From positions 1,488,001 through 1,552,000 of the forward strand of contig NZ_LT670817.1 in the NCBI RefSeq assembly GCF_900129425.1: 64,000 bases of DNA, in the 5' to 3' direction. The DNA is from Bradyrhizobium erythrophlei. GTDB taxonomy: Bacteria; Pseudomonadota; Alphaproteobacteria; Rhizobiales; Xanthobacteraceae. Under the pieces are notes generated by a model. The model was given only the letters and a program-made list of their open reading frames with translations, made no database searches and had not been told where the DNA came from. Of this stretch, positions 1 through 9,234 are shown in pieces (within the stretch, counting starts at the first letter, position 1; each line of letters starts with the position of its first letter). Made by a program: the position numbers and the translations under genes.

Positions 1-71
1 CGCGCGGCAGCCGCCACGAGGTGGGTATCCCCTTGGTCGGGCGCAAGGCGGGATAAGTTCAAGGGCGGTAC

Positions 72-207
72 GTGTCCCGGACGCGATGCGGTGCGCAGTA
101 CGCTTCGCAGAGCCGGGACCCAGTCCTCGCCTGGAGGATGGATGGACCCCCGGATCAGCAGCGCACCACGCCGCAAGTGCGGCGCGCTGCGCAGCATCCG
201 GGGCACG
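72..207. repeat. Family B palindromic repeat, copy 1
   Basis: Stretch with two palindromic halves downstream of the Rsm22-like gene. The second half, from about 137, is nearly the reverse complement of the sequences at 32371-32432 and 34843-34911, sharing the core CCGCAAGTGCGGCGCGCTGC. The first half resembles the inverted sequence at about 34912-34973. No convincing gene lies in bases 1-215. Confidence 0.7.
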
Positions 208-215
208 TCGGCCCG

Positions 216-1193
216 TTAACCTTCCTCCATCACCGCGTCGCCCCAGCGCCAGCGCCGGGCCCGCGCATAGTCCGCTTTGGCGCGGCGGGGCGCTGTTGCG
301 ATGATGACGCCATCCGGCGTGCAGAGTTTTGCCGATACTTCGACCTTGCTGACGGCAGGCTGCGCCAGCACCCGGGCGGGATGGCGGGTCGCCGGCGCGC
401 GCGTCAGCGCGACATAGCTGAATTTTTCGTCTTCGAAGGGAAGTTCGGCGCCCTTGATCTGCTTGTGCGCGCGCAAGCGTGGCAGCCGCTGCGTGAAATG
501 GCACCAGTCCGGCGCCGTCAGCGGACAGCGGCCGTCATGTGGGCAGGGTGCTACGACATGCGCGCCTGATTCGATCAGCTGCGCGCGCGCTGCGATTATC
601 CGGGCGTAGCCCGCCGGCGTGCCGGGTTCGACGATCAATAGCGTGTCGCGGGTTTTTGCCCACATCAACTCGGTGAGCGCGCGTTGTTCCGCCTCGCTTG
701 TTTCGCCGATCATGTAGCTTGCCACCACAAGGTCGGCCGGCTCGGCATCCGCGAGCGCGGCCCGGGCTTCGCCGCGTTGATATGTCATGCCGCGCAGGCG
801 CGTGCTGCCGCTGCCGAGATCGAGCGCCAGCGCGCGCAAGGCGTCGTTGGCATCCAGCAGCGTAAAACTTTGCAGCGATGAAAAAGCTTCGGCCGCGGCC
901 CAGCTCGCCGTTCCCGGCCCCGCGCCGACATCGAGCAGGTTTTGGGGCGCGAAGTCCGGCGTGATCTCAGCGAGCGCGTTCAGGCTTGCAATGACAGCGG
1001 CATAGGTCGCGGGCATCCGCGCCAGCGCATAGGCCAGCGCATCGGCCTCCGACCTGATCGCGCCCGAGCCGCCGCCGCCGCGATAGGTCCTTGAGATCAG
1101 CGCGGCGCGTTCGGCCGCGTCGCTGCGCGACAGGCCCTGCAGCCTGGCGTCGAGCGCTGCTTTCAACTCGGCCGGTAGGTCGGGAGCGGTCAT
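216..1193 (-). CDS. Rsm22-family small ribosomal subunit methyltransferase-like protein
   Basis: 325 residues with a class I SAM-binding motif (LLDVGAGPGT, residues 86-95) followed by the Rsm22 hallmark cysteines: CPHDGRCPL at 217-225 and WCHF at 230-233. Members are linked to assembly of the small ribosomal subunit, and the mitochondrial relatives bind an iron-sulfur cluster through similar cysteines; whether this bacterial protein methylates rRNA is not established. The ATG at 1193 is the first in frame. It lies on the minus strand downstream of smc, separated from it by a palindromic repeat, so it may not share the smc transcript. Confidence 0.85.
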   Translation of the reverse strand: MTAPDLPAELKAALDARLQGLSRSDAAERAALISRTYRGGGGSGAIRSEADALAYALARMPATYAAVIASLNALAEITPDFAPQNLLDVGAGPGTASWAAAEAFSSLQSFTLLDANDALRALALDLGSGSTRLRGMTYQRGEARAALADAEPADLVVASYMIGETSEAEQRALTELMWAKTRDTLLIVEPGTPAGYARIIAARAQLIESGAHVVAPCPHDGRCPLTAPDWCHFTQRLPRLRAHKQIKGAELPFEDEKFSYVALTRAPATRHPARVLAQPAVSKVEVSAKLCTPDGVIIATAPRRAKADYARARRWRWGDAVMEEG

Positions 1194-1209
1194 CGCATGC
1201 CGTTCACCC

Positions 1210-1316
1210 GCACGTTATTCCGGCATCGCGCGCAGCGCGAGAGCCGGAATCTCGAGCTTGGAGGAACGAGATTCCGGGTTCGGCGCGATGCGCCGCCCCG
1301 GAATGACGATCAAACA
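1210..1316. repeat. Palindromic intergenic repeat between smc and the Rsm22-like gene
   Basis: Imperfect palindrome with arms ATTCCGG...CCGGAAT and an inner GAGATTCCGGGTTCG unit. It fills almost all of the gap and could fold in the transcript as a barrier between the two genes. It belongs to a different sequence type from families A to D. Confidence 0.6.
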
Positions 1317-1323
1317 AAAATCA

Positions 1324-4300
1324 TCACGCCACGTGCTGGTCGAGGATCTTCACCGCTTCGTCGAGCGCGACCGAGACCAGTTGCGAGACGCCGCGCTCGG
1401 CCATGGTGACGCCGAACAGCCGGTTCATCCGCGCCATCGTGATCGGGTTGTGCGTGATGATGATGAAGCGGGTCTCGGTGGTCGAGGTCATCTCGTGCAG
1501 CAGGCTGCAGAACCGCTCCACATTGTGGTCGTCGAGCGGGGCGTCGACTTCGTCCAGCACGCAAATCGGCGACGGATTGGTGAGGAACACCGCGAAGATC
1601 AGCGACAGCGCGGTCAGCGCCTGCTCGCCGCCTGACAATAGCGACAGCGTCTGCGGCTTCTTGCCGGGCGGCTTGGCGATGATTTCGAGGCCGGCCTCGA
1701 GCGGATCGTCGCTTTCGATCAGATGCAGCGCGGCCTCGCCGCCGCCGAACAATTCCACGAACAGCCGCTTGAAATGGCCGTTGACGATTTCGAACGAGGT
1801 CAACAGCCGCTCGCGGGCCTCGCGGTTGAGGCTCTGGATGCCTTGGCGCAGCCGCTTGATGGCTTCCACCAGATCGTCGCGCTCGGTGGTCAGCGAGGTG
1901 TGCTGGGCTTCGACCTCGTGCAACTCTTCCTCGGCGCGCAGGTTGACCGCGCCCAGCCGCTCGCGGTCGCGGCGCAGCTTTTCCAGGTTTTCCTCGATTT
2001 CGGTAAGCGGCGGCAACTCCGCATCCGGCTTGATTTCGGCGAGGCCGGCCACAGCATGCGGCTCGCATTCCAGCATGTCGTGGATTTCGCGCTCGATGTC
2101 GATGAGGCGCCGCCTGGAGCCATCCAGGCGCTCTTCGGCCCGGGCGGTCGCTTCGCGCGCGCTCGACAGCGCCTCCAGCGAGATCTTGGCGGCGCGGTCG
2201 GTTTCCGCCATCAGGCTTTCGGCGGCGGCCAGCGCATCGGCGGCGACGCGGCGGGCGCTTTCTGCGGACTCGATTTCGCTGATCAGGGCGCGGCGCTTTT
2301 CCGCAAATATCGCGGGCGCATTGTCGAGTTCGGCGCGCTCGGCCTTGACCTCGGTGATGCGGGCTTCGATGGTCGATATCTGCGAGGCCGCGCTCTGCCG
2401 GCGGCTTTGCCATTCGCCGCGCTCGGCGGTGATCGCCTGCAGGCGGCGATCCGCCAGTTCGGCTTCGCGCGCCAGCGCCTGTGCTTCGGCCCGTACCTGC
2501 GCGGCGAGGCGGCGATGGCCGTCGATGTCGGTGCGCACCGCGGCGAGCCGGGTTTCGGTGTCGAGGCTTGGCGGCAATTCGGCCAGCGCCGCGGCAGCAC
2601 TTTCATGCGCGCTCTCGGCCTCGACGCGGTCGGCGTGCAGACGGCTGTGAGCTTCGGTCAGCGCCGACTTCCGCGCGGCGTGGCGGTTGATCTCGCGCTC
2701 GGTATTGGCGTGGCGTTCCCGTGCCGCATCGGCCTCACGCTGCGCGGCGCGCCATGCATCGCGCGCGGAGGTCTCGGCTGCGGAGGCGGCCTTGAGCTCG
2801 GCCTCGGCGGTTTCCAGGGCCTGACGCTTGGCGCCGGCATCGGTGCGGGCCTGTTCAAGCTCGTGTTCGATATCGACCAGCCGCGCGCGCTCGGCCAGAC
2901 GCCGCGCCGCGCCGGTCGGCGCGTGGGCCGCGGCGACGAACCCATCCCAGCGCCACACATCGCCTTCCGGCGATACCAGCCGCTGGCCGGTCTTCAGCTG
3001 CGACACTAACTCCGCGCCGCGGTCCCTGGCAACGACGCCGATCTGGGCGAGGCGCCGCGCCAGTTCGGACGGCGCATCGACATGCGCGGCAAGCGCTTCG
3101 ACGCCATCGGGCAACGCCGGATCGCCTTCGGTGACGCCCGAATTGGTCCAGCGCATCGGCGCCGACGGATCGACCGGGGCGTCGAGATCGTCGCCCAGAG
3201 CGGCGCCAAGCGCTTTCTCATAGCCCTTGGCGACGGTGACGCCGTCGATGATCGGCGGCCACAGATTCTTGGTCTCGCCGTTGACGAGTTTGGAGATCGT
3301 GCGCGCTTCGGTCTCGAGCCGCTGCACGCGCTTGTCGGCCTCGTTGAGCGGCGCGCGGGCGGCTTCCAGCCTCGATCGCGCGTCGATGTGGCCGGCTTCG
3401 TTAGCCTGCGCGGTGGCTTCCGACTCCGCGAGACTGAGCTGCGCGGTCTCCATGGCCTCGGCCAATGCCGCGAGGTCGCCGAGGCCGCGGGTTTCCTGTT
3501 CGAGCTTCTGCTCTTCGCCGGCGACGTTGGCGATATCCTGATCGAGCCGTGCCAGCCGATCGCGATGGCCGCGCACGCTTCCCTCGAACTGATTGCGCTT
3601 GGCAGTGAGGTCGGCAAGGGCGGTGGTCAGTTCCGTGAACAGGCGTTCGGCGGCGGCGAGTGTCGCCTCGGCCTCGGAAACCCGTTCGTCAACGCCGCTG
3701 CGTTTTTCAACGCGCGACTTGATTTCTTCCTTCAACTCGCTGTCTTCGGTGTCGAGCCGCTGCAGCGCCACCTCGGCGTCGGAGGTCTGCTGCTGCTCGC
3801 GGGCGATATCGGCCGAAAACTGCGTCAGCCGGCGATCGAGCTCGGCGACGCGCTCCCTGGCGCGCTCTTCCTCGCGATCGAGCGTTTCGCGTGCATTGGT
3901 GAGCCGCTGCAGGCCGGCCGCGGCACGGGCCTCGGCCTCGCGCAGCGCCGGCAGTTCCGAGGCGCGCACCGCCTGGATACGGGCCGCCTCGGCCTGTTCG
4001 CGGGTGCGCTCGGCCATGTCACGGACGCTGAGGTCGTGGACAGTGGTGGCTTCCGCCACGCCGGCATTGGCCTCCAGCCAGCGCAGATGGAACAGCAGCG
4101 CCTCGGCCTTGCGCACCTTGGCCGCGACCTCGCGGTAGCGGATCGCCTGCCGCGCCTGCTTCTTCAGGCCGTCGATCTGTCCGGCCAGTTGCCCGATCAC
4201 ATCCTCGACGCGGGTCAGGTTGGTTTCCGCGGCTTTGAGGCGCAATTCGGCCTCGTGGCGGCGGGCATGAAGCCCCGCGACGCCGGCAGCGTCTTCCAGC

Positions 4301-4788
4301 ACACGGCGGCGCTGTTCCGGCTTGGCCTGAATGATCTCGCCGATCTTGCCCTGGTGGACCAGCGCCGGCGAGCGCGCGCCGGTGGCGGCGTCGGCAAACA
4401 GGATCTGCACGTCGCGGGCGCGTACGTCGCGGCCGTTGATCCGGTAGACCGAGCCTGCATCGCGTTCGATCCGGCGCGAAATTTCCAGCGTCTCCCGGTC
4501 GTTCACGGCCGCCGGCGCGGAGCGATCGGAATTGTCGATCGTCATCACCACTTCGGCATGGTTGCGCGACGGACGGTTGCCGGAGCCGGCAAAGATCACC
4601 GCGTCCATGTCGGCGGCGCGCAGCGATTTGTGCGAGGTCTCGCCCATCGCCCAGCGCAACGCCTCGACCAGGTTGGATTTGCCGCAGCCGTTGGGTCCGA
4701 CCACGCCGGTGAGACCGGGTTCGATCACGAAGTCGGTGGGTTCAACGAACGACTTGAAACCGTGGAGGCGAAGGCGGGTCAGCTTCAT
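1324..4788 (-). CDS. smc: Chromosome segregation ATPase SMC
   Basis: 1154 residues with SMC architecture: N-terminal ATPase half with Walker A GPNGCGKSN (31-39), long heptad-rich coiled coils, a central hinge near residues 510-620, and a C-terminal ATPase half with signature LSGGEQ (about 1051-1056) and Walker B ICVLDE (about 1075-1080). SMC dimers with ScpA and ScpB load near the origin and compact and align sister chromosomes. The ATG at 4788 is preferred over an in-frame GTG two codons earlier because MKLTRLRLHGFKSF is the usual family start. The neighbours (DsbA-like, DUF721, mutY) match the order I know from related genomes. Confidence 0.97.
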   Translation of the reverse strand: MKLTRLRLHGFKSFVEPTDFVIEPGLTGVVGPNGCGKSNLVEALRWAMGETSHKSLRAADMDAVIFAGSGNRPSRNHAEVVMTIDNSDRSAPAAVNDRETLEISRRIERDAGSVYRINGRDVRARDVQILFADAATGARSPALVHQGKIGEIIQAKPEQRRRVLEDAAGVAGLHARRHEAELRLKAAETNLTRVEDVIGQLAGQIDGLKKQARQAIRYREVAAKVRKAEALLFHLRWLEANAGVAEATTVHDLSVRDMAERTREQAEAARIQAVRASELPALREAEARAAAGLQRLTNARETLDREEERARERVAELDRRLTQFSADIAREQQQTSDAEVALQRLDTEDSELKEEIKSRVEKRSGVDERVSEAEATLAAAERLFTELTTALADLTAKRNQFEGSVRGHRDRLARLDQDIANVAGEEQKLEQETRGLGDLAALAEAMETAQLSLAESEATAQANEAGHIDARSRLEAARAPLNEADKRVQRLETEARTISKLVNGETKNLWPPIIDGVTVAKGYEKALGAALGDDLDAPVDPSAPMRWTNSGVTEGDPALPDGVEALAAHVDAPSELARRLAQIGVVARDRGAELVSQLKTGQRLVSPEGDVWRWDGFVAAAHAPTGAARRLAERARLVDIEHELEQARTDAGAKRQALETAEAELKAASAAETSARDAWRAAQREADAARERHANTEREINRHAARKSALTEAHSRLHADRVEAESAHESAAAALAELPPSLDTETRLAAVRTDIDGHRRLAAQVRAEAQALAREAELADRRLQAITAERGEWQSRRQSAASQISTIEARITEVKAERAELDNAPAIFAEKRRALISEIESAESARRVAADALAAAESLMAETDRAAKISLEALSSAREATARAEERLDGSRRRLIDIEREIHDMLECEPHAVAGLAEIKPDAELPPLTEIEENLEKLRRDRERLGAVNLRAEEELHEVEAQHTSLTTERDDLVEAIKRLRQGIQSLNREARERLLTSFEIVNGHFKRLFVELFGGGEAALHLIESDDPLEAGLEIIAKPPGKKPQTLSLLSGGEQALTALSLIFAVFLTNPSPICVLDEVDAPLDDHNVERFCSLLHEMTSTTETRFIIITHNPITMARMNRLFGVTMAERGVSQLVSVALDEAVKILDQHVA

Positions 4789-5090
4789 GGGCACGATGCT
4801 CTGTTGGCAGGACGCGAATCTCCCTGCCGGGACAATACCATAGAAGGCAATGTCGGTGTGTGGGCGAGTCGCTTTTGGCGCCTCTCATGGCCGCGACAAT
4901 GGCGAGGCCGGGCCCCAAGGGCAACCGCCGCCGGGGGCTTTTCCCAAGGCTTTTGTAAGGCTTATGCCGGCGCTTCAGGGGAACATTCGAGCAGGGCGCC
5001 CGGCCAACGCCGGAACCGAAAATCCATACCGCAACAGTGAAAGCCAGCTATCGGCCAGGCCGCCAAAACGGCAGACCGAGGACGAATCGA
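4789..5090. other. Intergenic region upstream of smc
   Basis: About 300 bases between the smc start and the DsbA-like stop codon. It should carry the smc promoter. I see no reliable gene or strong terminator; GCCGGCGC near 4967 and the GCGCCCGGC around 5000 could pair weakly. Confidence 0.4.
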
Positions 5091-5747
5091 TCAGCTCTTC
5101 AGCATCGATTTGATCTTCTTGTCGAATTCCTCGAACGAGGTTTCGCCCTTGATCATCTCGCCATTGATGAAGAAGGTCGGCGTCGAGTTCACCTTCAGCA
5201 CCTCGTTGGCATATTTCTGATCGGCGGCGATCTTGTCGAGCAGCGCCTGATCCTTGAGGCAGTCCTCGACCGCCTGCTGGCTGAGGCCGGCCTGCTTGCC
5301 GATCCGGGTCAGCGTTTCCGTGGTGTTCTTCATCACCCAATCGTCCTGCTGCCGGAACAGCATGTCGACCACCGCGAAATATTTCGCCGAATCGTCCTTG
5401 GCGATGCAGCGCGCCAGCATCGAGCCTGCCGCCGCCTTGATGTCGAGCGGAAATTCCCGGAACACGTAACGGATCTTGCCGGTGTCGATATATTCCGACT
5501 TGATTTTCGGGAACACATCCTTGTTGAAGGCGGCGCAATGCGGGCAGGTCATCGACGCGTATTCGGTGATCGTCACCGAAGCGTTGGCGGGACCGAGCGC
5601 CATGTCCGGCAGCGACACCGGTTTGGCCACATCGGCGGCGCTTTGCGCCATCGCGTCCGCGATCAAACGCAGCGGCGAGAACCCGATGAGAGCGGCAAGC
5701 CCGGTCAGCGACAGGGCGGCGGTGAAGGCGCGGCGGGTGATGATCAA
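5091..5747 (-). CDS. DsbA-family thiol:disulfide protein (thioredoxin fold)
   Basis: 218 residues. The N terminus (ITRRAFTAALSLTGLAALIGF) is a signal or anchor segment with paired arginines, followed by a thioredoxin fold containing the active site CPHC (68-71) and a cis-proline region NSTPTFFING near residue 190. DsbA-type proteins in the periplasm form or isomerise disulfides in exported proteins. The CPHC dipeptide is the one found in classical oxidising DsbA proteins. It is upstream of smc on the same strand, with about 300 bases between them. The precise role (oxidase or isomerase) cannot be told from sequence. Confidence 0.88.
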   Translation of the reverse strand: MIITRRAFTAALSLTGLAALIGFSPLRLIADAMAQSAADVAKPVSLPDMALGPANASVTITEYASMTCPHCAAFNKDVFPKIKSEYIDTGKIRYVFREFPLDIKAAAGSMLARCIAKDDSAKYFAVVDMLFRQQDDWVMKNTTETLTRIGKQAGLSQQAVEDCLKDQALLDKIAADQKYANEVLKVNSTPTFFINGEMIKGETSFEEFDKKIKSMLKS

Positions 5748-5866
5748 CGAAAAAACTCCCGGATTGGCGCATTCACGCCCAAAGGACCTATAGAAGAACT
5801 AGCTGGCTAGCTTGAAACGACAATCGTGGCAATGGCAGGCCGCGCCGGCCGGACGTGGCGGCTGGC

Positions 5867-6346
5867 TCAATTTCGCTTGATCGAGGCGCCGAGCCGCGCC
5901 AGCGCCGCCCGCAATTCTTCGTCTTCGACGGAAGACAGGGTTTCCGCGACCTTCGCCACCGCGCTGGCGTCGGGGGTGCGGGACGCCGGAGGCCGATTCC
6001 GGCGCGCCAGCGGGGCCTGGCGCAGCGCCAGCCGCCCCACCGCGCTCCAGCCGAAGAAGCGGTTGACGCGCTGCAGGATGACGTCGGAGGCGTGCTGGAT
6101 TTCCAGCGCCATCGGGCCCTCCACCCGCAGCACCAGCGTGGCCGGTTCCTGCGGCTGTCCCTGCACCGGCCGCGGCCACTGGATCTTCAGGGGCTCGGAA
6201 TGGGCGGCGACTTCAGAGCCGGCGATGTCGGCCCAGCGCGTCACCAGTTCGCGCGCGGCGAATCCCTGCTTGGCATAAGCGTCGGAAAACACGTCGCTGA
6301 GCAGGACGGAAAGCGGCTTGGCGCTGATCGGACCGGGTTTGGCCAT
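5867..6346 (-). CDS. DUF721 (DciA-like) protein
   Basis: 159 residues. The N-terminal two thirds fit the DUF721 domain (a pattern like LVTRWADIAGSEVAAHSEPL, then a strand-rich part LVLRVEGPMALEIQHASDVILQRVNRFFG). DUF721 includes DciA, which loads the replicative helicase in bacteria lacking DnaC, so a replication role is plausible. The C-terminal 55 residues are basic and alanine-rich and look disordered. It is divergent from mutY, with a family A repeat occupying the shared promoter region. Confidence 0.8.
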   Translation of the reverse strand: MAKPGPISAKPLSVLLSDVFSDAYAKQGFAARELVTRWADIAGSEVAAHSEPLKIQWPRPVQGQPQEPATLVLRVEGPMALEIQHASDVILQRVNRFFGWSAVGRLALRQAPLARRNRPPASRTPDASAVAKVAETLSSVEDEELRAALARLGASIKRN

Positions 6347-6392
6347 GGCGTTCTATAACACTTAGCATGGCGTGGGCGGAACTCCCTCAACC

Positions 6393-6508
6393 GTCATGGC
6401 CGGGCAAAAGCGCGAAGCGCGTCTTCGCGTCAGGTGTCCCGGCCATCCACGTCTTGAATCGCTGAAAAAAGAAAGACGTGGATGCCCGCGACAAGCGCGG
6501 GCATGACG
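6393..6508. repeat. Family A palindromic repeat, copy 1
   Basis: Outer arms GTCATGGCCGGG and CGCGGGCATGAC, inner arms CATCCACGTCTT and AAGACGTGGATG. It is unusual within the family in this window because it lies between divergent genes, about 35 bases from the mutY start, rather than at gene ends. Confidence 0.8.
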
Positions 6509-6543
6509 TGGAGAGATTGGCGCTCCGCCCCTACAGTGGTTTT

Positions 6544-7701
6544 ATGAATTCTCGTGCAATCGCCAAGGCAAAGCGTCGCGAAGTTTCTGAGGAAACCGCC
6601 CGCCCGGCGCTGCTGCTGGCCTGGTACGACCGCCATCGCCGCCGGCTGCCATGGCGGCCGCTGCCGGGCGAACGCGCCGATCCCTATGCCGTCTGGCTGT
6701 CGGAAATCATGCTGCAGCAGACCGGCGTCAAAACCGTGGGGCCGTATTTCCTGAAATTCCTGGCGCGCTGGCCCGATGTCGACGCGCTCGGCCGCGCCTC
6801 GCTCGACGACGTGCTGCGGATGTGGGCCGGGCTCGGTTATTATTCGCGCGCGCGCAATCTGCACGCCTGCGCGGTGGCGGTGCGGCGCGATCACGGCGGC
6901 GCGTTTCCGGAGACCGAGGAGGCTTTGCGCGCGCTGCCGGGGATCGGGCCGTACACGGCTTCCGCAATTGCCGCGATCGCCTTCGGCCGAAGGACCATGC
7001 CGGTCGACGGCAATATCGAGCGCGTGGTGTCGCGGCTGTTCGCGGTCGAGGAGCCGCTGCCGCAGGCCAAGCCGCTGATCCAGCAGATGGCGATGACGCT
7101 GCTCGGACCGGGCGAAACAAATCCGCGCGCCCGCGACGAGAAGTCTCGCGCCGGGGACGCGGAGTCGCGCGCCGGGGATAGCGCGCAGGCGCTGATGGAT
7201 TTGGGGTCCTCGATCTGCACGCCGAAGAAGCCGGCCTGCGCGCTGTGTCCGCTCAACGATGATTGCGTGGCGCGCGCGCGGGGCGATCAGGAGACCTTTC
7301 CGCGTAAAGCGCCGAAGAAAACCGGGGCGCTGCGCCGGGGGGCGGCATTCGTGGTCACGCGCGGCGATGAGCTGTTGGTCCGCAGCCGCCCGGAAAAAGG
7401 CCTGCTCGGCGGCATGACCGAAGTGCCGACCTCGCATTGGCTCGACGTGCAGGACGACAAAGCGGCGCTGCAGCAGGCGCCGGCGCTGAAAGGCATTACG
7501 CGCTGGCGTCGCAAGGCAGGCGTGGTCACGCACGTTTTCACGCATTTCCCGCTCGAGCTTGTGATCTACGCCGCCGCCGTTGCTGCGCGAACCCGCGCGC
7601 CGGAGGGAATGCGCTGGGTGCCGATCGCGACGCTGAAGGACGAGGCGCTGCCGAATGTCATGCGCAAGGTGATCGCGCATGGGCTCTCCGGGAATGTATA
7701 G
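6544..7701 (+). CDS. mutY: A/G-specific adenine DNA glycosylase MutY
   Basis: 385 residues. The glycosylase domain carries WLSEIMLQQT with catalytic Glu54, a helix-hairpin-helix LPGIGPYTAS (131-140) and catalytic Asp155 in MPVDGNIER. The iron-sulfur loop has Cys225, 232, 235 and 241 (C-x6-C-x2-C-x5-C). A C-terminal NUDIX-like domain from about 260 recognises 8-oxoguanine. MutY removes adenine mispaired with 8-oxoG. The ATG at 6544 gives the normal N terminus; an upstream in-frame start would read through the family A repeat. A low-complexity insert (about 194-214) with repeated SRAGD units sits before the iron-sulfur loop. Confidence 0.95.
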   Translation: MNSRAIAKAKRREVSEETARPALLLAWYDRHRRRLPWRPLPGERADPYAVWLSEIMLQQTGVKTVGPYFLKFLARWPDVDALGRASLDDVLRMWAGLGYYSRARNLHACAVAVRRDHGGAFPETEEALRALPGIGPYTASAIAAIAFGRRTMPVDGNIERVVSRLFAVEEPLPQAKPLIQQMAMTLLGPGETNPRARDEKSRAGDAESRAGDSAQALMDLGSSICTPKKPACALCPLNDDCVARARGDQETFPRKAPKKTGALRRGAAFVVTRGDELLVRSRPEKGLLGGMTEVPTSHWLDVQDDKAALQQAPALKGITRWRRKAGVVTHVFTHFPLELVIYAAAVAARTRAPEGMRWVPIATLKDEALPNVMRKVIAHGLSGNV

Positions 7702-7703
7702 CC

Positions 7704-7802
7704 GTCATGCCCCGCACAGGCGGGGCATCCAGTATTCCGCGGCGCCAGCTTGAATCGATAGGTTTCGGAATACTTGATCATCCGCCTGCGCGGATGATGA
7801 CG
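7704..7802. repeat. Family A palindromic repeat, copy 2 (CCAGTATTCCGCGG subtype)
   Basis: Starts three bases after the mutY stop and lies between convergent genes. Outer arms pair GTCATGC...GATGATGAC; the inner part CATCCAGTATTCCGCGGCG resembles copy 4 at 29664-29766 rather than the ACGTCTT subtype. It could act as a two-way transcript end. Confidence 0.75.
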
Positions 7803-7825
7803 ATCTCTCAATGCCTCCCGCAAGC

Positions 7826-9091
7826 TTAACCCGGCATCGTCACGATCGGCGGCTTGGCGTTCAACCCCTCGACCTGAAAACCGGCGACGCGCTTGTAGTT
7901 GGCCGCGATGTCTTCCAATTCCTTTTGCGACAGCACGTCGGTGACGACGTCGTAACCGTCAGGCGCGCGCTCCTCGACCAGTTGCATGACCTGCTCCGGC
8001 CCGTTGCGGCGGTTGAGCATGACAAGATCGGTCGTCGCAGGCCGGCGTTCCGCCTCGTACGCCACCAGCGCGGCATGGGTCTCGCCGTGCGCCAGGATCT
8101 CGCGGGTGAGAACGCGGGCGTCGAGGATCGCCTGCGACGCGCCATTGGAGCCGATCGGATACATCGGATGCGCGGCATCGCCCATCAGCGTGGTCAGCCC
8201 GAAGGTCCATTGCGCGACAGGATCGCGGTCGACCAGCGGATATTCGTAGGCGTGCGGGCAGTTGCCGATCAGGCCGGGCACGTCGAGCCAGTCGAATTTC
8301 CAGTCCTTGAACCACGGCAGAAATTCTTCGAGTTTCGCGGTGCGGTTATAGTCCTCACGGCGCCATTGGTAGGTCGGCGGCATGTGCCGCTCGGCGACCC
8401 AATTGATCCAAAACTTGCCGTTCGCGTCGGCCTGCTTCGAAATCGGATAGCAGACGAATTTCAGGATTTCGTGGCCGGCCATGATCATGGTGCGGCCGGA
8501 CAGGAATGCATCCGACGCGGTGATGCCGCGCCAGAGGATGCGCCCATTCCAGAGCTGCGGCCCTTCCTGCGGATAAAGCTTGTCGCGGATCGCGGAGTGG
8601 ATGCCGTCGGCTGCGATGAGAAGCCGGCCGTCATGGCTGCCGGCCGGCTTGCCGGTTGCCTTGTCGATGAAATCGGCGCGCACGCCTTCGGGGGTCTCGG
8701 TCCAGCCGGCAAGATGATGGCTGGTGAGGATGTTCTCCGCGCCCAGCCGTTCGGTCGCGGCGTCGAGCAGGATCTGCTGCAGCGTACCGCGATGGATCGA
8801 GAACTGCGGCCATTTGTAGCCGGCCTCGATACCGCGCGGCTCGCTCCAGATCGGCTTGCCGTGCTTGGAAAAATACGCGAGTTCCCTGGTGCGCACGCCT
8901 GACGCGTCGAGCCGGTCGAGCAGGCCGAGTTCGATCAGTTCACGCACGGCGTGCGGCAGCACGTTGATGCCGACGCCGAGCGGCTTCAGTTCGGACACGC
9001 TTTCAAATACTCTGGCGGGAACGCCGATCTGATGCAGGCTAAGCGCCAGCGTCAGCCCGCCGATGCCGCCGCCGGCGATAAGAACGGTCAT
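7826..9091 (-). CDS. FAD-dependent monooxygenase (PHBH/salicylate hydroxylase type)
   Basis: 421 residues. The N-terminal FAD motif GGGIGGL (7-13), a middle DG-containing segment (LLIAADGIHSAIRD) and the late flavin motif GDAAHPMYPIGSNGA define the class A flavoprotein monooxygenases. Members hydroxylate aromatic or related substrates using NAD(P)H and O2; the substrate here is unknown. It is convergent with mutY and divergent from a beta-type glutathione transferase, a plausible aromatic or xenobiotic detoxification pairing. The start ATG at 9091 places the FAD motif at the expected distance. Confidence 0.88.
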   Translation of the reverse strand: MTVLIAGGGIGGLTLALSLHQIGVPARVFESVSELKPLGVGINVLPHAVRELIELGLLDRLDASGVRTRELAYFSKHGKPIWSEPRGIEAGYKWPQFSIHRGTLQQILLDAATERLGAENILTSHHLAGWTETPEGVRADFIDKATGKPAGSHDGRLLIAADGIHSAIRDKLYPQEGPQLWNGRILWRGITASDAFLSGRTMIMAGHEILKFVCYPISKQADANGKFWINWVAERHMPPTYQWRREDYNRTAKLEEFLPWFKDWKFDWLDVPGLIGNCPHAYEYPLVDRDPVAQWTFGLTTLMGDAAHPMYPIGSNGASQAILDARVLTREILAHGETHAALVAYEAERRPATTDLVMLNRRNGPEQVMQLVEERAPDGYDVVTDVLSQKELEDIAANYKRVAGFQVEGLNAKPPIVTMPG

Positions 9092-9234
9092 GTTACGCCC
9101 CTCGATGACGGGTATGGTGATGGCATGGGAACACGGCCGCGGGCAACCGCGAAAGCCGATCGTCGCCGGCGTCGCAGGGATGGACGGCGCAAGGGCGCGG
9201 CGTTAACCTTCTGGCTCCCAATGAGGATCAGGAA

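Noticed and set aside
1310..2413. Long minus-strand frame overlapping smc
   Set aside because: Arginine-rich shadow of smc in another frame without family features.
3082..5040. 652-codon plus-strand frame opposite smc
   Set aside because: Antisense of smc; long antisense frames are expected in GC-rich codon usage.
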